NCBI RefSeq assembly: GCF_022458985.1 | Contig: NC_061789.1 | Span: 17,392,357 to 17,456,356, forward strand | Length of the DNA stretch: 64,000 bases | DNA from: Mugil cephalus | Lineage: Eukaryota; Chordata; Actinopteri; Mugiliformes; Mugilidae | Reading direction: 5' to 3' | Translations under genes and position numbers: made by a program | Shown: one piece after another, positions 33,101-55,313 of the stretch | Layout: each line of letters begins with the position of its first letter | Position numbering within the stretch: the first letter of the stretch is position 1 | Notes under the pieces: model-generated | What the model was told of the DNA's origin: nothing | Seen by the model: only the letters and a program-made list of their open reading frames with translations | Databases searched by the model: none

Positions 33101-36100
33101 TTAAAACTAGTGTCTGAAGTGATGAGGCCAAAAAGGTAATGTGATAGATCTTTTGTTTTTGTGTGTGTGTGTTGCAGTTGGGCATGACACAATGCATGTT
33201 CCAGCATTATGTGATAAAAATAGCAAATATCCTGTGTTCTGTGAAACCCATTCAGCCTACAGGGCAATTGGGACTGTATTGAGAGATCGGAAGAATTCCC
33301 TCCTCTGAGAATTCAATCCAGAATGATAAAACCAAAAACCAGGGAGTTATAACTTTATCATCACGATTATAAACTGTCAAGTGATGAGAGATGTGTCTTC
33401 CACAAATCATTTTATTCTGATGACCATGAAGCTAATGGCAGGTTTACTTCGCTAAAGTGTAAAGAGAGAGCCTGAGAAAATGCATTTCTCACACAAGGTA
33501 ATATAGAGGCGGTGGAGCTTCCTGGTAAAATCATCATAGCTGAAACAGGAGAGGATCTGTGGAAAGTATGAATGGTTTTGAGCGCACTTATACTCAGGGA
33601 GAATCGACATATTTTCAACTCCAGCTCTTTCTGAAACTCTACAGATGTATTATTACAGCCTTGGGTTGAATTTTACTTAAATGCGAATTTCCAGTCAGTC
33701 TGAATGCATTATTAATGGCCATGCTGCAAGTCTGCAATTCAGCATGCCTCACGTTCAAGACAGAAAAACCGTCTTTCTGGAGAAAGGCAATACAGTATGG
33801 CAGTGGGGTCAAGGGGTATAGCTAAACTTCTATCCCAGAAACTTAGCTGAGGGCCACTCATGTCTGTAAATGGATGCCATTTTTGAAATAGAGTTTTTGA
33901 AATACCAGTTTGTATAAGGTTTATAGTGCACTACTGGACTTGCGTCAGCGGCAACCTTCAGGGCCACTGTTTGACCTGCTGGTTTGGCATTCTGCAGGAC
34001 GTGTTTGTATACAAAATCTCAGCCCCCCCAGGAAATGGCAGGGATTGTGTCATGGGAAATGTCTCCTTCGTTTTGAATCAACTGTTCAAGACATTCCTCC
34101 TTGTTTTACAGTGTGGACATCCTGTTCCGTTTCTTTCCTGGGCCTTCTGGCCCTTGAGTCTGTCCTGGGACTAGACCTGACCTCCATTTAGCCCCGAGCA
34201 TTTATATTGTGGCTTAAGCAAGAGCTCAAATTAGGACAGTTTTGGTGTGCATGCATACCTCCTGCAGCTGCACCATCATGGACACTCCATGTTTGGTCGG
34301 CAGGCACAAATGTATCTGAACTATGTATCAAAGGTTGTTCCATTGCATGAACCAGCTTGTTAGATAACATACTCGAGAAAACGTAGGCAGTCAGAAGGCA
34401 GATATGATCAGCAGAGGTTATCTGGATCAAGTCCCAGGTCTGGAGAAGATTTGAAGACACCATATGCCTGAACTAGGCAGTGTCTGATTGGTGCATATGA
34501 AATACCTGGACTGTTACGTGTTACAGAGACTGTTGCATAAAAATATATAGCATTCCTTAAATATTTAGAGGGAATTTTGTGAATGCCCTGGTACACGTTG
34601 TTTTTGGCTCTGTCTCTTTACTCCAGGTGGAAGACGCAGTGAATGCCAAGCTTGGTATGCATCAGCACCTCACCTATGTTGTGGTAAAACAAAGGGATAG
34701 GTGTTGTGTCAAGGCATGGTAGTGACTCATCAATGGTGTTATTTACCGAGATGTTGCGCAAAAAGACTTCTCGGCAGTAAAGGCAGGCAGGGTTTCTCTA
34801 TAATAATTTTGACGTGGCACAGTTTTCACACCAGTTGGTTTCTTTTTACCCTAACAGTCTGTGCTTCCTCTTTCTTCTAATTTCTCTTACTGGCCTGTCT
34901 TCCTTTCTGAATAATTCATAAGATGTGCTTCCCCAGGTGCATTCCTGCCTCTGACAGACACTGATGAAATCATTTGTCCACTCCACCCACTACCTGGTTA
35001 CCTACTGTTTATAGCTGTTGAAAACACTGTAACTATGTTTGCTGATATAATGTTATGAATTGTGTCAGGAGGCATGTCAGTAAGTGGCAAAATATCCTTC
35101 ACACGCACAAGCATAACTGCACATGTTACACATCTTCTTTAAAGCTGCAGACATTTAAATTTGCATTTTGCCCTCACACGTGCTACTTCCGCTCTTCTTC
35201 TGAAGCTCTTTCCTGTGTTCTTTGGTGCAAATTCTCACCAAAGCCACTTCCCTTCAATTTCATTCCAACAGTTCACTCAAAATGCAATTTACAAGCTCTA
35301 CACATGTAGTCTTTAGACTTGAACAATGACGTCTTGCCATAATGTTGGTTTGAGCATCTGTATTGTGCCATTTTATTTATGTTCTGCTGACTGAGGATAC
35401 TCTATCTAATTATTTAGCTTGTGTCAGCTTGATAATAATGGTAAGCTACAGTGAAACTTTGTCTCACAATGAATGACTGTTGCCTTAGCAAATTGTGAAA
35501 AGATTATGAAAGACTTCTCATTGCTTTAGCCAAGTTAGCCAAGTCACCAGTGACATGGAAACCAGCTAAATGTCTAACACTTTTTCTCCTCTGCTAAATG
35601 ATGTTTTTGAAAGCTCACATTTCTTCAACACCTTTTGTCAAGTGCTTTTGGCACAGACCTTCAGTCCCACAGTTGAGAACAAATCCTTGGTATTACCTCA
35701 ACAAATACTGCTCTCACACGACATGACTGAATAGAAAAAAAAAAAATGTTGCCTAGCCTCATGTCTAACATACCTATTCTGGTTTAGCTAGTTTTTTCCC
35801 GACACTGTGGTGCATTCATTGGTTGGTTCCTCAATGGTTTTGTTCAAGCAAAAGTATCAGTGAAACAGAGATAGCCTTGCTATGCAGTAAACATAAATCT
35901 GTACACAGCGTATCTCAAAGAAGTTCAAATGCTTAGAGTTTCTGGGTAACGTTTTGTTCCACTTCCTGCTGTGGTTCCCATCAGTTTCAGTACATAACTA
36001 GTGGCGAAAAAGAACTCTCTTCTCTTCTTAAACCTTTGAAGTTTAAAGATGTTATGTTACCACACATTGTTTAAAATACTAGAATATGTAATAGAATTCT

Positions 36101-36251
36101 TTTCTAAAAAAGTATTAGCATGAATTTCCATGTTCTTAATGTAACTAGCAAATCCTTAAACTCTTCCATTTTCTCTTACCACTGATTACTTACTGATTTC
36201 ATTTGTTTTTTGTCCAAAAAGATGTTGCTGTCTGTACAGTGCCAGTGCAAA

Positions 36252-37330
36252 TATATACTCACTTGCCACATTATTAGGTACACCTGAAGTTCAAACTGAG
36301 CATCAGAAGAGAAGACAGGGGATTTAAGTGACTTTGAACATGCTATGGTTGTTGGTGTCAGACGGGCTGGTCTGAGTATTTCAGAAACTGCTGATCTATT
36401 GGGAACCATCTCTAGAGTTTATAGAGAATGGTCCCAAAAAGAGAAAATGTCCAGTGAGAGACAGTTGTGTGGACGAAAATGCCTTGTTGATGTGAGAGGT
36501 CAGAGGAGAGTGGGCAGACTGGTTTGAGATAATAGGATAAAAGGCAACAGTAACTCATATAACAACTCATTACAACACCATCTCTGAACACACCACATGT
36601 TCGACCTTGAAGAAGATGGGCTACAGCAGCAGAAGACCACACCGGTTGGCACTCCTGTCAGCTAAGAACAGGAAACTGAGATTACAAAATTCTACAATAG
36701 AAGACTGGAAAAACGTTGCCTGGTCTGACAAGTCTCAATTCCAGCTGCAGCATTGGGATGGCAAGGTCAAAATTTTTGCATGGATCCATCCTGCATTGTA
36801 TCAACGGTTCAGGCTGGTGGTGGTGGTGGTGGTGGTGTAATGGTGCGGAAGATATTTTCTTGGCACACTTCGGGCCCCTCAGTACAAACTGACCATGGTT
36901 TAAATGCCACAGCCTACCTGAGTATTATTGCTGACCATGTCCATCCCTTTATGACCACAGTGGACCATCTTCTGACGGCTACTTCCAGCAAGATAATGCG
37001 CCATGTCACAAAGCTCATATCATCTCAAACTGGTTTCTGGAACATGACAATGAGTTCACTGTGCTCCAATGGTCTCCACAGTCACCAGATCTCAATCCAA
37101 TAGAGGAACCTTTGGGATATAGTGGAACGAGAGATTTGCATCATAGATGTGCAGTCGACAAATCTGAAGCAACTGTGTGATGCTATCATGACAATATGGA
37201 GCAAAATCTCTGAGGAATGTTTCCAACACCTTGTTTGAAAATATGCCACGAAGAATTAAGGCAGTTCCGAAGGCAAAAGGGGGCCCACCTTTGACCTTTG
37301 CAAGGTGTACCTAATAAAGTGAGTGTATAT
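36252..37330 (+). mobile_element. Near-complete inactive Tc1-like transposon
   Basis: The left end has TATACTCACTTGCCACATTA followed by TTAGGTACACC. The right end has GGTGTACCTAATAAAGTGAG followed by TGTATA, which is the inverse with about eight bases missing. Both ends abut TA-rich sequence, consistent with TA target duplication. Length is about 1.08 kb, shorter than the roughly 1.2-1.6 kb usual for full Tc1 elements. The terminal words are those of a widespread fish Tc1 lineage. Confidence 0.88.
36330..37260 (+). pseudogene. Tc1 transposase pseudogene
   Basis: Broken frames on the plus strand recover the transposase in order: HTH region (GLSISETADLLG, SRVYREWSQKEK), a GRKCLVD segment, SSRRPHRLALLSAKNRK, STIEDWKNVAWSDKSQFQLQ (first catalytic aspartate), the central VMVRKIFSW region, then GYFQQDNAPCHKAH (second aspartate) and VLQWSPQSPDLNPIE (last acid). 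At least one frameshift, several stops and small deletions prevent any full protein. A GGT run at about 36818-36838 expands the glycine-rich stretch before VMV. Confidence 0.88.
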
Positions 37331-40300
37331 AATAACTGCTTGCATAAATAGCAAATTGAAGTAAATTAATGTGCCCCCTAAACTCAAAAACGCCTTCATG
37401 CTCTGACAGAGCAGCAGTAGAGGGTTAGGGTTAGAAGGAGGAGATTTTATTCCAATTAAAAAGTTAGGGTTAGGATTGACAACATTTAGTTTTTTTCCAC
37501 ATAAACGCATTAGCTAAGTATGATTCCTTTCCAAACCATCCCAGTGACACTCTGGGTCTTATCACCTTTTAACATCATTTCCTTTACACAACATGTCCAA
37601 GACCAGGAGCCAAGTCCCTAAAGTGTGCTTGTGCTTACTGTAAATGGTGCTACGTGCTTATCGTACATCACTCCCTTTTAGTCATGTCAGTAGCCCTTCA
37701 TTTTCTTTCTGAAGTGAAACAGGATTTCCACTTTTTACTAAGCGGGAGAGTTTAAAGGCTAAGGTACATTTTGACAGCGATAGAATGGGTCACTGCGACA
37801 TGCCGCTGAATTTATCGGACGTCCTTGAGGCTGATGGCAGTTGAATCTGCCCTGTGGTTATGAGATGACGGTGCACAGGTCAAAATAAAGTGCTGGGAAA
37901 CTTGCCGTTTGCATGATCCTCTGGGAACTGCAGAATCCTCCGACATGAAAAGATCACTCAGCTGTATCTGGGGCGAACATTTTTGCTGACAATTTATCAT
38001 ACTTAGTAATTATTACATAAAAAAATGTTCGGTCTATAATTTGGGTTTAAAAAAGCTGACTTCTGTGGAGGCAGCAGATAATGTTGCAGGAGGCGGAGCC
38101 GGTGGTTATATGAGATTTATTTTTTTTTTCTGTGAAATCAAGCTGGAGCCTGAAAGTGACATGAAAGTCTTTATGATGGGCATGTCGGGAATACCACGCC
38201 ATTGCAGCCTAATATGGGCAACAGAGCTGATGGACCAGTTTGGCTCTTACATTCCAGCTCCTCTTTGTTTCTGTTCATCAGCACGTTAAAAGTCGCTTTC
38301 AAAGTCCTCACTTGTTTATGACTTATTTTAGGATTGTGACAGGATTAACGTGTCTGAAAGCATGGGCGGTGTTCCTGGCCTTCACGCCCAGAAGCAGTTC
38401 TGTCAAACGTCATGTTTGTTTCACTTGAAAGGTAATTCGTTAAAATATTTGAATAAAACAGGTTTTGTATGTTGATTGACTTTTTTTTTTTATTATTAAA
38501 TAACAATTATATCTTAGTACAACCAGATTAGTCAATTTATGAGGATAAATTTAACCCATCTATTTATTCCCCCCCAGCAGCTCATCCAGTGCACAGTTTG
38601 ACCACTTAGTTTACCTTCTGGCATATCTGTTATCCCACTGCTGTCAGAGATTCCCAACTTTTTAAGAAAGTAAAGAAAAACCAGCACAACAATATGAATA
38701 TACCCCACTGTTTTACTCTGAGAGGATCATTCAAAGATGACAAGATATAAACACAAAGGCGACACACTCCTGTGCTTCATCCTCGTGTGCTTTTCATTGA
38801 TTTAATTCATGACTGTACTGGCTGTCTGAGTCTTAACTAGACTTAGTCAGATCATATGACTAATCTGTCTTAGGTCTTTGATGAGTGGTTTGGATCGCAT
38901 GCAGTTGTCATTACTCCAGACATGGGTGGAAATGATGACCAAGGTGCTTTTGGGTGGAATTTTAGGAGGTCATGTTTGTTTATTTGATTTGATTGTTATG
39001 TTTATCTCTTCCTGTCTTTGAAAAGCTAATTTTATTTTGAGACTGTAAAGTTGTCTAAGGCTATTTGTGCTTATTTATAGAACTATTTTTGTGACGACAA
39101 TATTGTGATACATATTGACGTCACATACCTTTGGAAATAAAATCATGATTGTGGAGGCGTCTAATAATAAATCGATAAGAAGACCTGTAGTTTCCAAGTA
39201 ACTCAACTGTCTCAATCTGAGTCTGAGTTTTGCCTATGGTTTTGCTGGGATGTGGCAGTAGATTCTTCTGGCCCAGCCTTTGCGTCATCAGGGGGATTCC
39301 TCAAGACCTGGCATCTGGGTGCTGCATTCTTGCAGTCCTTGCACATTGCCATCGCTACACTCACGAGATGCAGCCATTCTGAAGCCACAGTCGCAGACAG
39401 AGTTGCTTCCTGTCCCCCAGCTGGAGTGAGGGGTGTGAGAAACATGTTCACTGAGTTCAGAGTAATGGCCAGAGAGGCGAATGGTAGCACAGAACCAAAT
39501 AACCCCATCCCACAGACACAATGGTCCTCTCTCAAACAGACACTTCACTCAATGCAAGGAGAGACAAGGGATTAATTCAGTGGCCGTTAACACAAAAGAC
39601 CCTGTCTATGTCAATTACTGAGCTATGAGAAAAGACAAAGATGTGTAGGCCATGCGTCAAAAATGAAACTTCAGTTTGAACCGGATCAGACTTCACAGGT
39701 GTAAAGATATAAACACGTGTATATGCCACATCTCGGGCACTCATACAAATCTTTTGAATTAACTGAACAGATTAAGTTAAAACTCAACAGATGGCACTAA
39801 TCCTTGTCTTTATTTGTGGGATTTTAGGGTTTTGCATCAGAAGAGGGCTTGTCAGGGGCGGATGCCCCATCAAAGTAGGGGCACACCCTCATTGTGGCCA
39901 GAGACGTTGGACCGGAGGGCAGCTAAATCATTGTGAATCCCTGCCAGAAGGTTTTATGCTCCATTCAGTCGAGGGAAGGAGCTGCTGTACGCCACTGGAA
40001 GCTCACTTTTCACACTTTCTACTGTAGATTCACAGCAGTTCAACGTTACACAAACCGTTGTAAAACGAGAACGTCAAATTTACATCCATCACATGGCACC
40101 CAAGCCATATTCCTGCCTGTGGAGCAGTAGGCTGTCGAGGTGATGTGAATTAAAAACGCAGCCACCCAAAATTTTATTCAAGGGTGACCGTGGGTTACTA
40201 GCATGATTTGTGGTACAATCCACTGAAAAGCTGAGGAGGTAAATAAAGAACACAGAGGCCTGAAAGGATGCATGCATAAATAACTGTCTGTCAACATGAA

Positions 40301-43300
40301 CTATAAGTCATAGATGTGGGGCCTTTAAGAGCTAAGACGGTAGAAACACACATGTAGGGTCCAGACCTAAATCTTGGGGTCTCGTTGGGAGGTCTTGTTG
40401 GGCTGAAGAATAAAAAAAAAAAGTGGGGACAGGAATGAAATTATGGGTGTGAATGAGCAATTGGGCTGTCAAGTTTATAGGGGGCATGAGCCAAACTGTG
40501 CATTTAGCCTGTGAGAATAGCAGGGGGCCGCAGCCACTACAATAACACGGGAAAACTAAGAGACTCCGTCTGAGGAAACACAGGCATTTCTTGTCAGTGA
40601 TTTTATTTCACTGTTTGTGCTCTTTACCATTTGTTTTAAAGCGGATTTTTCTCAGTCCTCGTATTTACTGTGCACATCTTGTCAGAGACATGTTCTTGTG
40701 TTGGGACTGGATATTCTCAGATGATGAGACCTGTGTTCTGCAGCCTCCATGACGGAGATTCCCTAAAATTTGCTGTGTATGTTGTATTTGTCAAACTGAT
40801 ACACAAAACATAAAACAATATTTTGCTAGTTGCCCACTTCGTGAGCACAGTTAATTCCAAACTTGTTTTCATGTACATCTTTTTTTCTTTCCAAATTTAG
40901 ATTTCAGTGAGTTTGGCCGTGGATTGTCACGCGTGCGGTCAAGAAGCAGCTAACATACATTGACGTACACTGACCCTTGACCCCGGACTTTGCTTCAAAT
41001 GGCAACGAAGCAACGGAACAAGGTTCCTGCTGGATGCTTGTGGTCAAACAAAAGAACACCAAAGAACAAACACACAGGAACACACAAAGACAAATCCAGC
41101 ATATGCATTAGCAAACATGCATAAATAAGATGGTGTTTGCCTGTCTGTCACCTCATCTGAAGCTGAGATATACTTATAAACCAGAGCCACTACCCAATAC
41201 CCTTGTCGTAAAATGAGCATAAGGATGACAGGCGAAAGTCTTGAAAGCTTGACTTTGGATATTGATATAAGCGTATTCCTCCTCCCACACAGTGTGACAA
41301 GTGCATCCACAGGCAATGGAAAAAATTGCTTATTATGTCATATAACACATAGCAACTGTGTGTGTTATTTTATTATGATATTGCTAGTATTTATGTTGCT
41401 GCTCACTGCTTGTTATTTACTTGCATGGCTCATGGTCTGAAGATAATAAAATCTGGGAAGGTGCTGATGAGAGGTGTGTGTTGGGGCGAATGTGTGTGTT
41501 AATGTAGTAGCTGGCTGCACTGTCACCATGACTACGCAAACAAACGCGGACAGCCAAAGCAGCACGCTTCACCAGGCAATCATTAGCGCCAGCCCGACCT
41601 TTGACCCCGCACAGCCTCAGATGACATATGGTCACGTCTACCTGCTGCCGCTGGAGTCACTGGCCTGTTACCCATTGTGGTGTTTAAAGCAGCAGTTTCA
41701 CGGGTTGTGTAGACTGTAGGCAGAATGACGGATAGTTAATGTGCAAAACAGGGTTTTAAAGTAGAACGCACACAGGTTGTAGTGCTGATCCATCAACATG
41801 TTTCCCTGAGGTATTGAGTTTCTCTCCGTCAGAGATAAGTGGGGGGATATTTTCTTTTCATTAATCAAGCGCACTAAAAAATAATCAGGAAATTCCATCA
41901 GCAAGAGTTTACCACAACAAATACCATAGAATTGTCAGCAAATGACTGTTGCTGATTTCCTTGCAGACAATTATCCTGTGTTTATGTGTATACTCAAGTG
42001 GTTGTTTACAATTCCTAATTTCGAGGTGTTTGGCTTTACAGAGGATTTTTGTGCGAGCTCTCTGCTTCGCTCATTCAATTCTCTTTTGCTCCTCGGCATT
42101 TGTTTTTACATCATTTATTTCTGTATGATAGACTATACTCACCCCCTCCCCACCTCTCCCCCAGCTTCCATGTTCAGTTGCCAATTAAAATACATTTTTT
42201 CCATTTCTCTCCTGAGTCAGACATTCCAAACTGATTTCTCTACTTCGCCATTTCCTCTGTTTTCTTCTCTCCTCTTTCTTCTTGCCCGTGGCTTATCTTC
42301 TTATATCACCGTCCTTCACTTTTGTGTTACTCATATTCGTCCACCCGACTTTTTATCGGACCGTCCCGAAAACAAGCAAAGGTCCAAATTTCTGTCACGG
42401 TTTTTATCTGGAATTACAGGAAAACCATGCTTATAACTGTCAGATTGCGATTTTTTTTTTACAACTTTATTTTCCCCTGTCAACAAACCCCTGTAACAGT
42501 AATTTCTTTTGGCAGCCAACCCATTCAGATAATTTTCTGATGGATGGTCTCGGACGCTGTTTGTATTTTCTCATTTTATTTTTGTTATTAAATTCCAAAA
42601 CGTTGTGTTTTATCTCTTCTGATATTATCTGAACAAGTTGACATAAAATATGTACAGTAAATGGAGTCGCAGAAGCCTTAACGTGCCTGTTGTTGGATTA
42701 ACGAGACAATAATGTGGCTGCGAAGGGGCCCTGACACAGAAGCAACAGCTGAGAAAGCCCTTTCAGTTTCTAAGTTGGTCTGTGTGTGTGAGTGTGTGTG
42801 CATCTGTCTGTCCGTGGTTAAGTCTACATCTGTTAATACCCACACCCCAACAGCCTTTAGGGTGGTGTAATGTCTAAATTTGCATGAAGTGTTTCTGCAT
42901 GTGGATTCAGCTAAACAACGCTTCTACGACACGCCTTTTTGAAGATGACAAATATCAGGAATACAGGAGTGCAGTGTTACATCTTGTTTTGCTTACATGA
43001 TCACTTACACAAGTCTGAGTGAATCCTCCGCCATTCTAAGGAAATCTGCATTTCACCACAACCGCTGCCTTTGCGTGCAAACAGCGTCTAGCAGATGTGT
43101 GCACAGCTATTGTTATGAATTCCTCCGGTCTTATGAGGTCACACTGCCAGAAAGCGAAGCAGGATGTGGCAAACGTCTTCTGCTGCTACCTGAGCACAGC
43201 TTTCATCTTCTCTCTCTCTTATCCTCACCTTCCTGTGCTGCTGTTTTGCACCGGCCCACACAGTTTCACAGAAAGGAAAAACAAATCAGACACTGCAACC

Positions 43301-46300
43301 TGGATAAAGTATGTAAAAAAAAAAAAAAGAAGAAAAAAGAAAGAAAGAAAAAATCAGATTTTGGTTGAAAAAAAAATGTAATTCACATTCAAGCTTTTCA
43401 GTGTGATCTTTGGGTGTGCAGTCTACTCTGCTCTACTGCTCACTCTGTGAATGAATAAAGTTCACAGATGCAAGCAAAAGTCATAGATATAGCATACACA
43501 GCATGTGCAGGTGAAAGCCTGAAAACAACACAAAAGGATTGCTATACTCCGACAGGGCCACACACCGGTTGGTTTCCCCTCCAGTTCTGTTTACCAACGA
43601 GGTAAAGGGTTCTCTGATATATTCTGCTGTCTTATTTTTAGCCCTCCTTTGGTGTTTTTCTTTTCTGCCAAAAGGATTAAGAACTGATCTTTTAATACCA
43701 CCTGAGCGTCACCTCTGCACGTCATTGCGATGTCCCGGAGTGACTGACTTTTGTGCACCACAGACTGTGAAACCAGTGATTCTTCTCTGTCATGTCAGGC
43801 TGGCATGCTAAGCATCTAAATCAAGCGGAGCTTTCGGGTTGTTTAGTTTTATGAGGTGCAAAACCTTTGTTGGTCCATTCAGGCAGCTATACACCGAGGT
43901 CGCCGTAAACAAGCTAGAGATCACACCAGTGTTTGACCTGGGCTCACCACAATTGCACCGCGGCATGAATGATTTACTGAGCAAATGAAAGCATGACATC
44001 ATGTATTATTGGACTACCTAAGCAAATTAGGGCATCACATTGCAGAGGCATGAAAGTGTTAGGTCAAAACACCAGTCATGTGTTAATTACAAATTGCACA
44101 ACACATAACTGATAAGGTGTGTATTTAAACCACCTCTGGACGGAGCCAGCATGGAACACCTACAGACTGACTGAGATTACCCAGCAGTCCCCCAGTCTGA
44201 AGCCGTTTATTACATGGAATCTACTTCCTGCATAAACAATGGTTTACAGCTAAGAACCATAAACACAGAATTTATACTGCCATCAGTTATTATCTGGATT
44301 GAGCATTTAGAAATATTAAGGATGGATTTTTTTTAGGCCTTGCTAAGTCAACTGAAGGCACATTTCCTAAGAGAGTTGGGTTCATATTCTCAAAAGATGT
44401 TGCTTGCAGAAAAGCCTCATGCATAAATGGAGCAAAACAAGTCAGCAGTGATTTGAGATTCAAAGACATTTTATCATTGATAACTGTTTGATGTTTTCTA
44501 AAAAAAAAAAGTCATGGGTCCTGTTCATACTTAACATTACCATCTGTCGTGCAAAACTCAATTTGACTGTTGATAAACCCACTGACTAATTTCTATGTGA
44601 ACATACATCAGCTACGAGTCATATATTCCCTTGGGGAGTTTGGTGAGACCAAAAGCAGAGCTACAAGGGAGTCTAACGACTTGAATTTACTTATGATTTA
44701 GCCAGAACAGAAAATACAGACTTACAATAAAATCACCATTTCACATCAGTCATGGTCCAGTAAGAAAAAAAAAAAAAACGGTGTGTTCAGATCATTGCAA
44801 CCCAGTCATGACTAGGCCTGTTTGTTCCAGTGGCTCTGAAAGTTCCCGCGTTCCCTAGGTCATGACTGAACTTCTCATATTTATGTTAGCTCTGCTGCAA
44901 GCTGGCAAGGTAATTCAGTGGTATGTCTTTTCATTAGGTCTCTGGGGCCAAGTAGAGCTCCTTCACTAACATGGTTCTTCTGAACTCTGACCTCAGCTTT
45001 AATGGAAAGCCTGGCAGAGAAGGAGGGTCAAAGCTTCAGTGGGCTCACTCAGACTAAAGGTAACAATTTCAGGAGGCGTAACAAGTTATGTAACCTTGCT
45101 GCTGAACACTAATGACTTGGTAGCGCCTGAGGAATGTCCGCTCTCAATAGGTCTCTTTTACATCAGTTGCTGTTTATGGCAACAAAATTAGCTTTGGCAT
45201 AGTAAGACTGGACAAATCCCCTTCTGTGTGCTAGATAACAGCCATGGTATATAGAGCATGTGACCAAGCACTGGCAATGTGCTCAACCACAGGCCAAAAA
45301 TCCAGTATAGAAGAACCTGTCATCCCGCCATCTTTTTTTTCCCTGTACTTCTTCCTTTCCATTCCCTAAAGGCAGCACAAAAATCAAGTAGAGTGCAGGC
45401 TGGCGTGGCCTTCTTGTGTGAGAAAAAATGCTGAAGAAAATAAAAAACTTATCATTAAATCAGTCAATAGACATATTTTAATAATGGACAAAACGTAGGT
45501 TCACAGTTATAAAACTACTCTTGTGTGTAATAAGATTGAAAAAGAATCTTGCTACTTTATGCAGTTGGTTAGACATAACAAGTCATTAGAAGATGTGATT
45601 TCTAAATAATTCATTTTAAAAAAAATACATGTCTCAAAATGTCTCATATGGTCTCATTAGGAGGTATAAATGGAGGCCCAAACCACATCCTTCACAAGTT
45701 CCTGCACTGCTGAGAAGACTTGCTCGTGTGTATGTTCTTGTTTTATATGCTAGGGTTCATCTCTGCAATCCATAAATAGCAATAGGAATTTTTTTCCCCC
45801 TCCTTATTGAAAGTAGTTTGGCTTTGGTTTAACTTGTAATACTGGCTTACTAATTTTGTATTACTTGAAAACAACATAACTGGGAACTTGCACATCGGCA
45901 ACACAGGATGTTCTAAATGTCGATGAGTTATCTAATGGGATGCTTTGAATTCTTCTTTAATGACATACAGGCTCAAACGGGTGACAAAAAAACTTTCCCA
46001 CAGATAAGAAAAATCTGTGCAAAAAAAAAAAAAAGAAAAAGCTGTGCGGAAGCTTTCATGCCTCTGGGGAGTTTCACATTCTCATGTCTTACCTGTAAAA
46101 ATGGCCAAGCCCAAGGAAAGCAGCTGAAACCCCGTACTGAATGTAACGTCAAACATGCCTGAAATGTTTCTGTGTGTGCATATGCTGGAAGTGAATATGG
46201 ACAGGAGTGGTCATTTTGTTTCTTTTTAATTCATTTCATTGCCAACAGGCTTGATAGTAAGAAGGTAAAGGGCATTTACACAAAAAAACTCTAGGCTGCA

Positions 46301-46815
46301 AATCTAAACTGATAGTGCACATCACATCTAACACACCTAAGTTGCTTTATTAGTTTCCACCCCCCTGAAACAGCCAAACATAAACTCATGACAGGATGAA
46401 GGGGTTGTTTGTGTTTGTGTACCTGCATTAATAAGCCCCTGTCACTTGCCACTTTCCAGCTGGGCTGAACATTGGGTATGTTGTGCTCAGCCAACCCATT
46501 GGCTCAGACGGGCTGCGCGTCACCGCGGAGGGCCGGCCCCGAAGAGGAGTTTATTGTGAGGAACTTGTAGTAGCACTCAAACTAATTCAAGCCCAACGAC
46601 TGTGCTGCGGTTCTGCAAGGCACCGTACTCTTGTTTGGGACGCGCTTAACACGGATTATCTAGCAAAGGTCCCACGCAAATCCTGTTGACTGACAGTTTT
46701 TTTTATGATGAGAGTTTTTACCTAAACGCACCAGGGATTTGTCTTTGCTGTATTTATTTGGGTAAGGGACATCGTTTCATTTGAAAGCAGGACTTCAATG
46801 CCAAACTAAGCAACG

Positions 46816-55313
<8,498 letters not shown>

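Larger units (their letters stand above)
29628..46815. other. Gene-poor region between hsd17b1 and stk17a
   Basis: About 17 kb in which no open frame longer than about 165 codons appears and none shows a domain signature. It contains a hairpin MITE (30040-30183), a dead Tc1-like transposon (36252-37330), poly-A/T tracts, a pyrimidine-rich stretch near 42120-42300 and short AT microsatellites. The part nearest 46815 (about 46500-46810) is GC-richer and probably holds the stk17a promoter and 5'UTR. The hsd17b1 promoter should lie just above 29627; no clear TATA box was seen. Confidence 0.5.

Noticed and set aside
37418-37475. TTAGGGTTAGGG-like words suggesting an interstitial telomere
   Set aside because: Only about two units at each of two places, too short to call a telomeric array.
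39212-39575. Overlapping 107-codon frames on both strands
   Set aside because: Frames open in both directions without domain signatures; most likely chance in a locally GC-richer stretch.
41942-42436. A 164-codon plus-strand open frame rich in Phe, Leu and Ser
   Set aside because: It lies in a pyrimidine-rich stretch, which yields spurious hydrophobic frames. Two other overlapping frames are equally open, and no family resemblance is seen.
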